Shown: positions 15,803 through 24,244 of the stretch, one piece after another
Numbering within the stretch: the stretch's first letter is position 1
Layout of the letters: every line of letters starts with the position of its first letter
Assembly: GCF_001905125.1 (NCBI RefSeq)
Contig: NZ_LWLE01000011.1
Coordinates: 62,001 to 126,000, forward strand
From: Streptomyces sp. TSRI0281
Lineage (GTDB): Bacteria; Actinomycetota; Actinomycetes; Streptomycetales; Streptomycetaceae
Direction: 5' to 3'
Length of the DNA stretch: 64,000 nucleotides
Made by a program: the position numbers and the translations under genes
The notes under the pieces: generated by a model
Seen by the model: the letters and a program-made list of their open reading frames with translations, nothing else
The model's database searches: none
Told to the model about the DNA's origin: nothing

Positions 15803-17227
15803 TCAGCTCTCCGTCCCGGCCACCGCGGCCGTGTCCGTGGGCACGGCGGCATCGGCCGCCGCCAGCAGTCGTCCGTCGTGTCCGCCGAACGTGCCGTCGG
15901 CGGCGTTCCACACCGTCCTGCCCGCACGCAGCGTGCGTTCGACCCGTCCGGTGAAGGTCCAGCCCTCGTAGGCCGACCAGCCGCACTTGCTCTGCACGTC
16001 GTGCGCGGAGAACATCCAGGGGGTGTCCGGCGCGAAGATCACCAGGTCCGCGTCGGCTCCCGCCTCCAGACGCCCCTTGCCCGGCAGCCGGAACAGTTCG
16101 GCGGGGACCTGCGCGAGGTGGCGCACCAGGCGGGCGACGGCCGCGTCGGGGTCCTCCTCCGGCCGACGCCTGCGCATCCCGGTCCAGACCGCGACCGCGA
16201 GTTCCTGCACGCCCGGCAGCCCGGGGGGCGACTGGGCCACGGTGCGGGTCTTCTCCTCGACGGTGTGCGGTGCGTGGTCGCTGCCGACCGTGGAGACCTG
16301 GCCGGACAGCAGCGCGTGCCACAGCCGCCGTTGGTCCGACTCCCCGCGGATCGACGGGGACAGCCGGGTACGGGCGCCCAGGCGCCGGGTGTCGGCGTCG
16401 GTGAAGGACAGATGATGCCCCGTCACCTCGAAGGTGACCGGATGGCCCGCGGCGCGTGCCGCGCAGACGAGGTCGGCCTCCTCCGCGCTGGAGAGGTGCA
16501 GGATGTGGGCGTCCGTGCCGTACCGGCGCACCAGCTCGATGATCCTCGCCACGGCGACGATGCCTCCGGTGCGCGGGCGCCGGGCCTCGTACTCCAGATA
16601 GCTGCCGGGCTCGCCCCACCAGGCGTCCAGCAGCGCGAACAGCCCGTCGTCCTCGGCGTGCAGGACGAGTCGGACGCCTCCTTCGGCCGCCGCGGCGAAC
16701 GCCTTCTCCAACTGGACGGGGTCCCGGACCACGGTGGGCGCCGTGTGGTGGCCGGCCATGAAGATCTTGGCGCTGGTGGCGATGGACGGGTCGAGCCGGG
16801 CCAGCAGTTCGGGGCGGGCGGGGTCGAGGCCGATGTGGAACCGGTAGTCCACCAGGCTGTGGCCGTCGACGAGCCGGGCCTTGGCGAGCACGGCCTCGGG
16901 CGCGAGCGTGGGCGGCACCGTGTTCGGCATGTCGATCACGGTGGTGACACCGCCGCGCACCGCGGCCCGGCTCGCGTGCCGCCAGTCCTCCTTGTGGGTC
17001 AGTCCGGGGGTGCGGAAGTGCACATGGGAGTCGATGAGTCCGGGCAGGACGTAGTGGTCCCCGGCGTCGAGCCGCGGCACACCCGCGGGCGCGGTGTCGG
17101 TGTCGTCGATCGCGGTGATCCTGCCGCCGGCGATGGAGACATGGCCCGCCCGTACCCCCTCGGGAGTCACGAGCCGGCGTCCGCCGACGACGAGGTCGGG
17201 CACGGCGGCCGGGTTCAGTCCTGCCAT
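15803..17227 (-). CDS. Dihydroorotase/allantoinase-like amidohydrolase
   Basis: A cyclic amidohydrolase of 474 aa. Metal motifs are GLIDSHVHFRTPG (His68, His70), the carbamylated-Lys candidate in IATSAKIFM, later His residues in RLVLHAEDD and HILHLSS, and the catalytic Asp in VGSDHAPH. VIDMPNTVPPT is typical of dihydroorotases and allantoinases. ATG 17227 overlaps the preceding gene by 13 bases. Being in the middle of a biosynthetic operon, it more likely hydrolyses or closes a cyclic amide or imide intermediate than acts in pyrimidine synthesis. Amidohydrolases also form benzoxazole rings in nataxazole-type pathways, but those are a different subgroup, so this link is weak. Confidence 0.85.
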   Translation of the reverse strand: MAGLNPAAVPDLVVGGRRLVTPEGVRAGHVSIAGGRITAIDDTDTAPAGVPRLDAGDHYVLPGLIDSHVHFRTPGLTHKEDWRHASRAAVRGGVTTVIDMPNTVPPTLAPEAVLAKARLVDGHSLVDYRFHIGLDPARPELLARLDPSIATSAKIFMAGHHTAPTVVRDPVQLEKAFAAAAEGGVRLVLHAEDDGLFALLDAWWGEPGSYLEYEARRPRTGGIVAVARIIELVRRYGTDAHILHLSSAEEADLVCAARAAGHPVTFEVTGHHLSFTDADTRRLGARTRLSPSIRGESDQRRLWHALLSGQVSTVGSDHAPHTVEEKTRTVAQSPPGLPGVQELAVAVWTGMRRRRPEEDPDAAVARLVRHLAQVPAELFRLPGKGRLEAGADADLVIFAPDTPWMFSAHDVQSKCGWSAYEGWTFTGRVERTLRAGRTVWNAADGTFGGHDGRLLAAADAAVPTDTAAVAGTES

Positions 17228-18318
17228 GACGCGGCCACCAGCTCCCGGCACAGATCGTTGGTGGGCCCCATCAGCGCGATGGCACGGGCGTCGGCGAGGA
17301 GCCTGCCGATCCCGGCGTCGGACAGGAATCCCGCGGAACCCAGCATCCGGGCGACGTCGAGGCAGATCTCCTCCGCGGCGACCGAGGCGTGCAGCTTGCT
17401 GTGCAGGGTGGTCAGACCCGGGTCGGCCGAGATCCGCGCCCCCGCCCGTCCGACGATGCCGCGGGCCGTCTCCAGCCGGGTCGCCAGATCGGCCAGGTGG
17501 TGCCGGACCGAGGGCAGCTCCAGCAGCCCTCGCCGACGGGCGTGGGCGAGGCCGAGGTCGAACGCCGCCTGGGCCGTTCCGACGGCCACCGCGCCGAGCG
17601 AGGCCCCGCTCTCCCGCACACCCGCGATGATCCCGGCCGCCTCCCCCACCGGCCCGAGCCGGTCGCCGTCGTCCACCACGCAGTGGTCGAGGGCGATCAG
17701 ACCGGTCGCGGAGCCCCGCATGCCGGCCAGGTCGAGGCCGAGATCGGGCAGCAGGCCGGGGTTGTCGGCGGACACCAGGAAGAAGGTCTGCCCCGCCGCC
17801 CCGTACGCGGCCCGCGGTCCTGTCGTGTCCGGGCCGGTGCGCACCAGCACCAGATAGAGGTCGGCGACCCCGGCACCGGTGGTGAAGGTCTTGGAGCCGT
17901 GCAGTTCCCATCGGCCGTCGGCACGGGCCTCACCGGTGCTGGACAGCTTCTGCTTGGCGGCTCCGGCCCCGTTCTCGCTCCACGCGGAGGCCGCCAGCAG
18001 GGAGCCGTCGGCGAGCCGGGGCAGCCAGCGCTCCCGCTGGCCGGGGGTGCCCCATTCCGCGATGCGGGCGCTGACGGCGAAGTGCTGGAAGGCGATGATC
18101 GCGACGGAGGGGTTGGCCTCGGCGATCTGTTCCACCACGTGGTTGACGGCCGAGGCGTCGCCGCCCCCGCCCCCGTACCCGGCGGGCACCGCCGTGCCCA
18201 GCAGACCGCTGGAGCGCAGCGCCGCCAGGGCCTCCCGGTCCGGTTCCCCCGCCCGGCCGGTCCGCTCCGCCGACTCCTTGAGCAGGGCGTGGAGTTCTGG
18301 TGTGGGCTGCGTTCTCAT
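17215..18318 (-). CDS. Acyl-CoA dehydrogenase-like flavoprotein without the usual catalytic Glu
   Basis: An acyl-CoA-dehydrogenase-fold protein of 367 aa, with the FAD/substrate segments ASAWSENGAGAAKQKLSS and GSKTFTTGAGVADLYLV and a C-terminal helical bundle (RMLGSAGFLSDAGIGRLLAD). At the C-terminus, where dehydrogenases have YEGT with the base Glu, this protein has LMGPTNDLCREL. It therefore may not be a classic dehydrogenase and could act on a carrier-bound, N-oxidised or hydroxylated substrate. The start ATG 18318 overlaps the preceding stop as ATGA. Confidence 0.82.
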   Translation of the reverse strand: MRTQPTPELHALLKESAERTGRAGEPDREALAALRSSGLLGTAVPAGYGGGGGDASAVNHVVEQIAEANPSVAIIAFQHFAVSARIAEWGTPGQRERWLPRLADGSLLAASAWSENGAGAAKQKLSSTGEARADGRWELHGSKTFTTGAGVADLYLVLVRTGPDTTGPRAAYGAAGQTFFLVSADNPGLLPDLGLDLAGMRGSATGLIALDHCVVDDGDRLGPVGEAAGIIAGVRESGASLGAVAVGTAQAAFDLGLAHARRRGLLELPSVRHHLADLATRLETARGIVGRAGARISADPGLTTLHSKLHASVAAEEICLDVARMLGSAGFLSDAGIGRLLADARAIALMGPTNDLCRELVAASWQD

Positions 18319-19379
18319 GCCGCCACCGACAGCGCCAGGCATTGGGCGACCTCCTCGAATTGCAGATGGCTCAGGGGGGCCAGGACGAACGACCCCTGGA
18401 AGGTGACGCGTTTGCGGGCGACGCTCGCCCAGAGCAGGGCTCCGCTGTTCCCGGCCGCGTCGGGGGCGGACGTGACGGCCGTCACCGTGGTGCGGCCGCC
18501 GGGCGTCTCGATGTCCGTCAGCCCCTGCTCGTCCGCGCCGTTCTCGCGGGCGAGGAGCCAGGGGACGGTCTGCGGGATGCGTACGGCGATGCCCAGGCAG
18601 ACCGCGCCGGTCAGGGCGATCGTCGGGTGCCAGCGGGGCACGGTGACGGCGCGCGCGGCGATGCCTCCGCCGGGGTCCGGCACGATCGCCGCGATCTTGG
18701 GGAACGCCCCGCCGCGGGGCCAGCCGAGCCGGTCGGCCGCCGCCACCCTGATCCGTTCGAGCCGGTCCAGCAGGTCGTCCCCGGCGGCGAACAGCGCTGC
18801 CGGTGACGGCACTTCGAGGGTCCTGGCGTCGACGAAGGCGTACGCGTTGGCGCTCGTGACGAGGGAGACCTCCTGCGGGCCGCCGTCGAGGTCGAGCACG
18901 GTACGGGTCTCCCCGGTGGGCAGCAGGTCCGCGAAGGGCACCGGCCCCGGCTGGACGAACGCGACGGAGAACTGGACCTCGTCGCGCTCGACGCGGTCGA
19001 CCTCGCACACCACGCTGTCGCCGTTGTTGAGGACCCGCACCCGTATCCGCGCACCCGGCAGCAGTCGGGGCAGCATCCCGCAACGGCCCGCGGCGACGAC
19101 GGCGGACAGCACCGAGTGGCCGCAGGAGCCCCGCAGGTCGAACCGGTCGTCGCCGCCGGGCAGCGCCTGGACGAACCGGTAGTCGAGGTCGAACATCGGG
19201 TGCGCGGACGGCTCGACGAGCGCGATCTTGAGTACATGGGCCCCGCCGGCCGACGCGAGGAAGCGCCGCGCCTCCGTCAGATGTCCCAGCAGCGCCGCCT
19301 CCTCGCGGGGCAGGCGGGCCGCGTCCAGCACGAAGGTGGGGCAGGGGCTGCCCACCGCGTAGGCCAGGTGCCCGATCAT
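18315..19379 (-). CDS. PrpF-like aconitate isomerase/tautomerase family protein
   Basis: A protein of 354 aa with the diaminopimelate-epimerase-like fold of PrpF, 2-methylaconitate isomerase and 4-oxalomesaconate tautomerase. The first catalytic Cys is in RGSCGHS (Cys86, family GNCGN) and the second candidate in LTGAVCLGIAVRIPQ. GGAFPKIAAIVPD also matches the family. The enzymes shift double bonds in tri- or dicarboxylic acids by proton transfer. Start and stop overlap neighbours by ATGA on both sides. In an operon with an aldolase and an amidohydrolase, it may isomerise an unsaturated polycarboxylate from which a non-standard amino acid is built. Confidence 0.82.
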   Translation of the reverse strand: MIGHLAYAVGSPCPTFVLDAARLPREEAALLGHLTEARRFLASAGGAHVLKIALVEPSAHPMFDLDYRFVQALPGGDDRFDLRGSCGHSVLSAVVAAGRCGMLPRLLPGARIRVRVLNNGDSVVCEVDRVERDEVQFSVAFVQPGPVPFADLLPTGETRTVLDLDGGPQEVSLVTSANAYAFVDARTLEVPSPAALFAAGDDLLDRLERIRVAAADRLGWPRGGAFPKIAAIVPDPGGGIAARAVTVPRWHPTIALTGAVCLGIAVRIPQTVPWLLARENGADEQGLTDIETPGGRTTVTAVTSAPDAAGNSGALLWASVARKRVTFQGSFVLAPLSHLQFEEVAQCLALSVAA

Positions 19380-21196
19380 GCCGCCACCGCCAGGGGCACC
19401 GGTCCGGCCGAGCGGCTCGGCCCGCGCTGGAACTGCTCGATCCACACCTCGTGCACGAGCAGGGCCCACAGGGCCAGGGACGTCGTGTCGCCCGGCCGGT
19501 GGGCCTGCGCGGCGAACAGGGCGTCCACGGCCCCGGCATCGAGCCGCCCGTCGGCGGCGAGGCGGCGTGGCTCCAGCAGGTCGCGGGCGTACTCCCACAG
19601 GGCCGCGCCGGGGGTGAGCATCGCCGTGATCGGCAGGGTGAAGGGCTGCTTGGGGCGGGTCAGCACACTGGTGGGGAGCAGCCCCCGCGCCGCGGCGTAC
19701 AGGGTCTTCTTGACCCGGCCGTCCTCGATCCGCATCCGGTCGGGCAGGGCCCGGCCCAGCGCCACGATCTCCCGCTGGCAGAACGGCAGTCGGGCCTCGA
19801 TGGAGGCGGCCATGCTGAGGTGGTCGACGCGGCGCAGATGGTACGAGGGCAGCCGGTGGCCGAGTTCGAACCGGGTGATGCGGTCGAGGACCGTACCGGG
19901 GCCGTGCAGCAGGTCCTCGTACGCCTCGGCGGGCAGGGGAGGTATCCCGTCGACATGCGCACGGTAGTCGTCGGTGTAGAGGGCGGCGCGCAGAGCGGCC
20001 GGGGCGGCCGACAGGGCGTCGAGGTAGGCCGGGGCCCAGTCGCCGCCGGTACCGGCTGTCTCGGCGGCCTGCCGCATCCTGCCGTAGCCGCCGAACACCT
20101 CGTCGGCCGCGTCGCCGGTCAGCGCGACCGTGAATCCCGCCTTCCGCACCGCGGTGAACAGGGCGAGGGTGCTCAGCGCGATCGGGTCGGCGTTCGGCTG
20201 GCCCAGGTGCCAGACCGTGTCGTCGAGCAGTGCCGGGAAGTCCTCGGGGTCGATCTCGACCTGGTGGTGCACGGCCCGTGCCCGTGCGGCGGCCTCCCGG
20301 GCGAAGTGCCGCTCGTCGAACGGCCAGTCGCCCCGGTAGGCGATGTTGAAGGAGTGGACCGGGCGGTGTTCGGCGGCCATCGCGGTGACCAGGCTGGAGT
20401 CGAGTCCGCCGGAGGTGATCAGGGCGACGGGCACATCGGCCACGAGCAGCCGTCCGACCTCCTCGCGGAGTGTGTCGCGCAGCCGCACCGCGGCGGCTTC
20501 GGCGTCGTGGGGCACCGGCCGTGCCGGGGCGGCCGGACGCCGCCGGGAGCGGACCGTCCCGCCCAGGTCGCAGACCAGGGTGGTGCCCGGCGCCAGTACG
20601 TCGATGTCCTCGAACATGGTCGTGTCCCCGAAGGGGACGCGGGTGGCCAGGTAGGCGTCCAGGGCGGCTTCCCGGATCCGGCCGGAGACTGCGGCGAACC
20701 CGAGCAGGGCGGGGATCTCCGAGGAGAAGTGCAGGGAGCGGGCGGCCGGATCCCAGCTGTAGTACAGCGGTTTCATGCCGATGTGGTCGGTGGCCAGCAG
20801 CAGCCGTGGCACCGGGCCGCGAAGATCGGTGAGGGCGATGGAGTACATGCCGTCGAGGTGGTCGGTGAACGCGTCCCCGTACTCCAGGTAGAGGGCGGGG
20901 ATGACGGCCCCGTCGCACCGGTCCGCGAAGACGTGGCCGCGGTCCCTGAGCCGGGCCCGCAGTTCGTCGTGGTTGTAGATCTCACCGTTGAAGACCACGT
21001 GGACATGGGGGCCCGCACGGTAGGGCTGCTGTCCGCCGTCGAGGTCGACGACGGCGAGCCGGTTGCTGCCCAGTCCCCAGTCGGGGGCGAGAGCGGCACC
21101 GGTCGCGTCCGGACCGCCGTGGCGTTGGAGCGCGGCGACGGTGCGCATCTCGTGCGGCGTCGCCGCCGCGTTGAAGTAGCCATGGATACGGCACAT
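19376..21196 (-). CDS. Glutamine-hydrolysing asparagine synthetase homologue
   Basis: An AsnB-type protein of 606 aa. The N-terminal glutaminase begins MCRIHGYF with the nucleophile Cys2 and has VVFNGEIYNHDELR; the synthetase half has the PP-loop ALITSGGLDSSLV and VALTGDAADEVFGGYGR. Both active sites look intact, so it should use glutamine ammonia to amidate an ATP-activated carboxylate. In specialised pathways homologues amidate or cyclise unusual substrates, including beta-lactam-type closure by relatives lacking Cys2, which is not the case here. AGGAG lies about ten bases before ATG 21196. Confidence 0.9.
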   Translation of the reverse strand: MCRIHGYFNAAATPHEMRTVAALQRHGGPDATGAALAPDWGLGSNRLAVVDLDGGQQPYRAGPHVHVVFNGEIYNHDELRARLRDRGHVFADRCDGAVIPALYLEYGDAFTDHLDGMYSIALTDLRGPVPRLLLATDHIGMKPLYYSWDPAARSLHFSSEIPALLGFAAVSGRIREAALDAYLATRVPFGDTTMFEDIDVLAPGTTLVCDLGGTVRSRRRPAAPARPVPHDAEAAAVRLRDTLREEVGRLLVADVPVALITSGGLDSSLVTAMAAEHRPVHSFNIAYRGDWPFDERHFAREAAARARAVHHQVEIDPEDFPALLDDTVWHLGQPNADPIALSTLALFTAVRKAGFTVALTGDAADEVFGGYGRMRQAAETAGTGGDWAPAYLDALSAAPAALRAALYTDDYRAHVDGIPPLPAEAYEDLLHGPGTVLDRITRFELGHRLPSYHLRRVDHLSMAASIEARLPFCQREIVALGRALPDRMRIEDGRVKKTLYAAARGLLPTSVLTRPKQPFTLPITAMLTPGAALWEYARDLLEPRRLAADGRLDAGAVDALFAAQAHRPGDTTSLALWALLVHEVWIEQFQRGPSRSAGPVPLAVAA

Positions 21197-21229
21197 GTAT
21201 GCCTGTTCTCCTGTGAGGCGGCGGCGGGT

Positions 21230-22171
21230 TCAGCCGCTCGCGGCCGACAGATAGCGCTCCCCGCTGTCGGGGAAGACCGTGACCACGGTCGCCCCGGCCC
21301 AGCGCGGGTGGGCGGTGACGCTCCGGCTCGCCCAGGCGGCGGCCCCCGAGGAGAAGCCGACCGGCAGGCCGGTGGTGCGGACGATCTCGACGACCGTGGC
21401 GGCGGCCGCCTCGTCCGGTACGGCGACGACCTCGTCGACGAGCGAGAGGTCGGTGATGTCGGAGACGTAGCCCGCGCCGATGCCGGGGATGCCGTGGGGG
21501 CCCGGTTCGCCGCCGGACATCACGGCGGAGCGGGCGGGTTCGACGGCCACCACGTGGACGCGGCCCCGCTCCTTGAGGTACCGGGCGGTGCCCGAGAGGG
21601 TTCCGCCGGTGCCCACCCCGCAGACCAGGACATCGACGTCGCCGCCGGTGGCCTCCCAGATCTCCGGGCCGGTGCTCTCGTAGTGGGCCCGCACGTTGGC
21701 GGGGTTCTGGTCCTGGTGGGGCACCCATGAGCCGGGCAGGGTGCGCTGCAGTTCCTCGGCGTGCAGCCAGGCGGCGGGCAGCCCGTCCTCGGCGGGGACC
21801 AGGACGACCTCGGCGCCCAGTTCCCGCAGGATCAGACGGCGTTCCACGCTGGCGTTGTCCGGCATGACGATGATGCAGCGGTGACCCCGCCGGGCGCACA
21901 GCGCCGCGAGCGAGATCCCGGTGCTGCCGGAGGAACACTCGATGAGCGTGCCCCCGGCGGGCGGCAGTTGGCCCGACTCCTCGGCGGCCAGCACCATGGC
22001 GAGGGCGGCGCGGTCCTTGACGCTGGAGAGCGGGTTGAGCATCTCCAGCTTGGCCAGCAGCCGCACCGAAGCGGCGAGGCCCGGCAGCGCGACCTCCAGC
22101 AGAGGCGTGCCACCGATCAGTTCGTCGATCGAACGGGCGGGCCGCTGGATCGTCCGTGTCGTCCCTGTCAT
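21230..22171 (-). CDS. Cysteine synthase-like PLP enzyme (SbnA/CysK family), copy 1
   Basis: A fold-type II PLP beta-replacement enzyme of 313 aa. The PLP Lys is K52 in LNPLSSVKDRAAL, the substrate loop reads SSGSTGIS rather than the TSGNTG of true cysteine synthases, and the phosphate loop is GVGTGGTLSGTARYL. ATG 22171 follows GGGGAG by five bases. Unusual substrate-loop residues suggest a nucleophile other than sulfide, for example ammonia or an amine giving a diaminopropionate derivative. It is followed upstream by an HpcH/HpaI aldolase, the same pairing as SbnA and SbnG in staphyloferrin B biosynthesis. Confidence 0.85.
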   Translation of the reverse strand: MTGTTRTIQRPARSIDELIGGTPLLEVALPGLAASVRLLAKLEMLNPLSSVKDRAALAMVLAAEESGQLPPAGGTLIECSSGSTGISLAALCARRGHRCIIVMPDNASVERRLILRELGAEVVLVPAEDGLPAAWLHAEELQRTLPGSWVPHQDQNPANVRAHYESTGPEIWEATGGDVDVLVCGVGTGGTLSGTARYLKERGRVHVVAVEPARSAVMSGGEPGPHGIPGIGAGYVSDITDLSLVDEVVAVPDEAAAATVVEIVRTTGLPVGFSSGAAAWASRSVTAHPRWAGATVVTVFPDSGERYLSAASG

Positions 22172-22205
22172 CACTGCTCCCCCAACGTGGTCATGACTTC
22201 TCGGC

Positions 22206-23003
22206 TCAGGCCGCGGTGCGTACGGAGGCCGCCGCGAGGTGGCCGGCCGCGATCTCCTGCAGATGCGTGATGTCGCTGGAGACCGTGGCGAAGGTGAAGC
22301 CCTCGGTGAGCCGCCGGGCCGCGCTCGCCCCGTCGAGGCAGTGGATGCCGCAGGCGATCCCGGCCCGTTCCGCGGCGGCGGTGACCTTCTTGAGCGCGGC
22401 CTCCAGGTCCTCGGTGACACCGGGGTCGCCGAAGTGGGTCGCGCCGAGTGCCAGGGAGAGGTCGGCGGGCCCCACGTAGACGGCGTCCAGGCCGGGAGTG
22501 GCGCAGATGGCGTCGAGGTTCTCCAGCGCGCCCGCCGTCTCGACCATGACGATGCACGCGATCTGGTCGTCGATCTCGGCCGGGACACCGCCCAGCCGGA
22601 GTTCGGCGCGGACCGGCCCGGCGATGCTGCGGGTTCCGGCCGGCCAGTGCCGGCAGGCGCGGGCGGCGTCCAGGGCCTCCCGCGCGGTGCTGACCATGGG
22701 CACGATGACGCCCCGGGCGCCGGTGTCCAGCGCGGTGCCGATGGCGATGGGGTCGGGTGCGGGCACCCGGATGACCCCCGCGGAGCGACCGCGGGAGTCG
22801 ACGGCGAGCATGGCCGACTGCCAGCCGGGCTGGTGCAGCACGCCGTGCTGGCCGTCCACCCCGATGTAGTCGTAGCCCAGGCCCGCGATCCGCTCCGTGC
22901 CGACGGGGTTGTCGCAGGCGATCCAGTAACCCACCAGGCGTTCGCGGGAGCGCAGCCGGGCGGCGAACTCGGCAGGGGGCCGGTGGGTGCCCGTCCCGGT
23001 CAT
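22206..23003 (-). CDS. HpcH/HpaI-family aldolase or citrate-synthase-like enzyme
   Basis: A 265-aa TIM-barrel enzyme. The family signature is YDYIGVDGQHG (His53), then VIVPMVSTAREALDA, the metal-binding Glu in IACIVMVETAGALENLD and Asp in VYVGPADLSLALG. Members perform class II aldol reactions with pyruvate or oxaloacetate; SbnG in staphyloferrin B synthesis is a same-size member that makes citrate. The partner SbnA-like and PrpF-like genes support a role in building a polycarboxylate or hydroxy-keto acid. ATG 23003 overlaps the dioxygenase stop as ATGA. Confidence 0.85.
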   Translation of the reverse strand: MTGTGTHRPPAEFAARLRSRERLVGYWIACDNPVGTERIAGLGYDYIGVDGQHGVLHQPGWQSAMLAVDSRGRSAGVIRVPAPDPIAIGTALDTGARGVIVPMVSTAREALDAARACRHWPAGTRSIAGPVRAELRLGGVPAEIDDQIACIVMVETAGALENLDAICATPGLDAVYVGPADLSLALGATHFGDPGVTEDLEAALKKVTAAAERAGIACGIHCLDGASAARRLTEGFTFATVSSDITHLQEIAAGHLAAASVRTAA

Positions 23004-23860
23004 TCGCCCTCCTCGATGACGTACCCGGTCTTGCCGTCGAGCCCGCGGGTCGCCTCGCCGGTGATGGACACCCGGTGCAGGATCCGTTGGTGACGGTCGT
23101 AGTCGTTGACCGCGTAGTGCTGGGTGCAGCGGTTGTCGAAGATCAGGACGTCGCCGGGGCGCCAGGACCAGCGCGCCGTGTTCTCGGGGCGCCGCACGGC
23201 GGCCTGCAGGACGTCCAGGAGCGGACGGGACTGGCGTACGTCCATGCCGACCAGGCGCTGGGCGAAACCGCCCAGGAAGAGGCTCGGTTCACCCGATTCG
23301 GGGTGCACGCGCACCACCGGGTGGGCGGCCTCGAAGCGGCGGGAGAGGAAGGCGGCGCGGACCTTCTCGCCGCGTTCGGTGCCCAGCCGGGGCTGTTCGG
23401 CGTGATTGGTGTGGACGGCCCACAGCCGGTCGGCGACCTCGCGCAGCTCGGCGGGCAGATCGCGGTAGCCGGCCGCGCCGTTGGCCACGAGGGTGTCGCC
23501 GCCGTACGGCGGGAGCACGACGCTGCGCAGCGTCGTGCCGAGCGAGGGGGCGGCCGTGAAGCTGATGTCGGTGTGCCAGTGGTCGGCCCGCTGGTCCTCG
23601 CCGTCGACCGGGATGACCTGCGGGTCGCCGTCGACGGTGCGCATCATCGGATGCTTCTGCGTCAGGGGGCCGAAACGGGCGGCGAAGGCCAGCTGATCGG
23701 CGTCGGTGATGTCCTGGTCACGGAAGAAGAGGACCTTGTGCTCAAGAAAGGCGTCATGTATCTGGCGGAATACCGAATCGGATATCTCCGCACTCAGATC
23801 GACCCCTGTGACCTGAGCTCCGATTCTTCCACCGATTTTGCGTACATCGAATGCGGACAC
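23000..23860 (-). CDS. TauD/TfdA-family Fe(II)/2-oxoglutarate dioxygenase
   Basis: A 286-aa dioxygenase with the iron triad visible as HWHTDISF (His96, Asp98) and a distal His in DNRCTQHYAVNDY, plus the 2-oxoglutarate-binding Arg region in LHRVSITGEATR. Start is GTG 23860, with AAGGAAA about six bases upstream; no ATG fits better. It is the first gene of the nine-gene operon extending to 13434. Likely reactions are hydroxylation, desaturation or oxidative cyclisation of a free or carrier-bound amino acid. Confidence 0.9.
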   Translation of the reverse strand: MSAFDVRKIGGRIGAQVTGVDLSAEISDSVFRQIHDAFLEHKVLFFRDQDITDADQLAFAARFGPLTQKHPMMRTVDGDPQVIPVDGEDQRADHWHTDISFTAAPSLGTTLRSVVLPPYGGDTLVANGAAGYRDLPAELREVADRLWAVHTNHAEQPRLGTERGEKVRAAFLSRRFEAAHPVVRVHPESGEPSLFLGGFAQRLVGMDVRQSRPLLDVLQAAVRRPENTARWSWRPGDVLIFDNRCTQHYAVNDYDRHQRILHRVSITGEATRGLDGKTGYVIEEGE

Positions 23861-24244
23861 AGGATTTTCCTTCCGCGCGGAACTGAGGGATACCGGGCCG
23901 CTTCCGCCGGAATACTCACGGACAGCACAGGAAGGGCACCGTGTGAAGAACGCAGAAGAACCGACTCTGCGATGGCCCGCTGAGCCAACCACGGGGAAAG
24001 CGGACGCGGCAACCTTCAGGTTGAACGGCGCAACTACTTCACCAACTCGGATGCCGCCGTGATGACGCCGACTTCCGAAAGTAGCGCCACCGTCGGCTGA
24101 TTCCTTGTCCTGTACACCCCGCAGGTGAAAACTCCCGGGTAAAGGGGCGTGCCAGGTCCGCCGCACCGCGCTCCGCGGCAGCCCGTGCCCCCTGCCCTCC
24201 CGGCCCGGAGCGGCCCGCGGTCCGAAGACCCTCTGGAGGCTGCG
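23861..24244. promoter_or_regulatory. Divergent promoter region between the two main operons
   Basis: 384 bases without a credible gene separate the minus-strand TauD operon from the plus-strand MFS operon. It contains a 14-base inverted repeat, CAACCT-TC-AGGTTG at 24010-24023. No exact copy of CAYCT-N7-TGC or TGGCAA-N4-TTGCCA is present. Both large operons must be controlled from here. Confidence 0.6.

Noticed and set aside
13997..17857. Very long plus-strand open frame antisense to the amidohydrolase and fusion oxygenase
   Set aside because: It has no recognisable motif, is rich in Arg/Gly/Asp as expected for an antisense frame of high-GC genes, and covers well-supported minus-strand genes.
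21230..23860. Staphyloferrin B-type siderophore cluster
   Set aside because: SbnA-like and SbnG-like proteins are present, but no IucA/IucC-type NIS synthetase, SbnB-like or decarboxylase gene is visible.
23861..24060. An eighth CAYCT-N7-TGC copy in the divergent TauD/MFS region
   Set aside because: Only loosely similar sequences (for example around 24010-24058) were found; spacing and core bases do not match.
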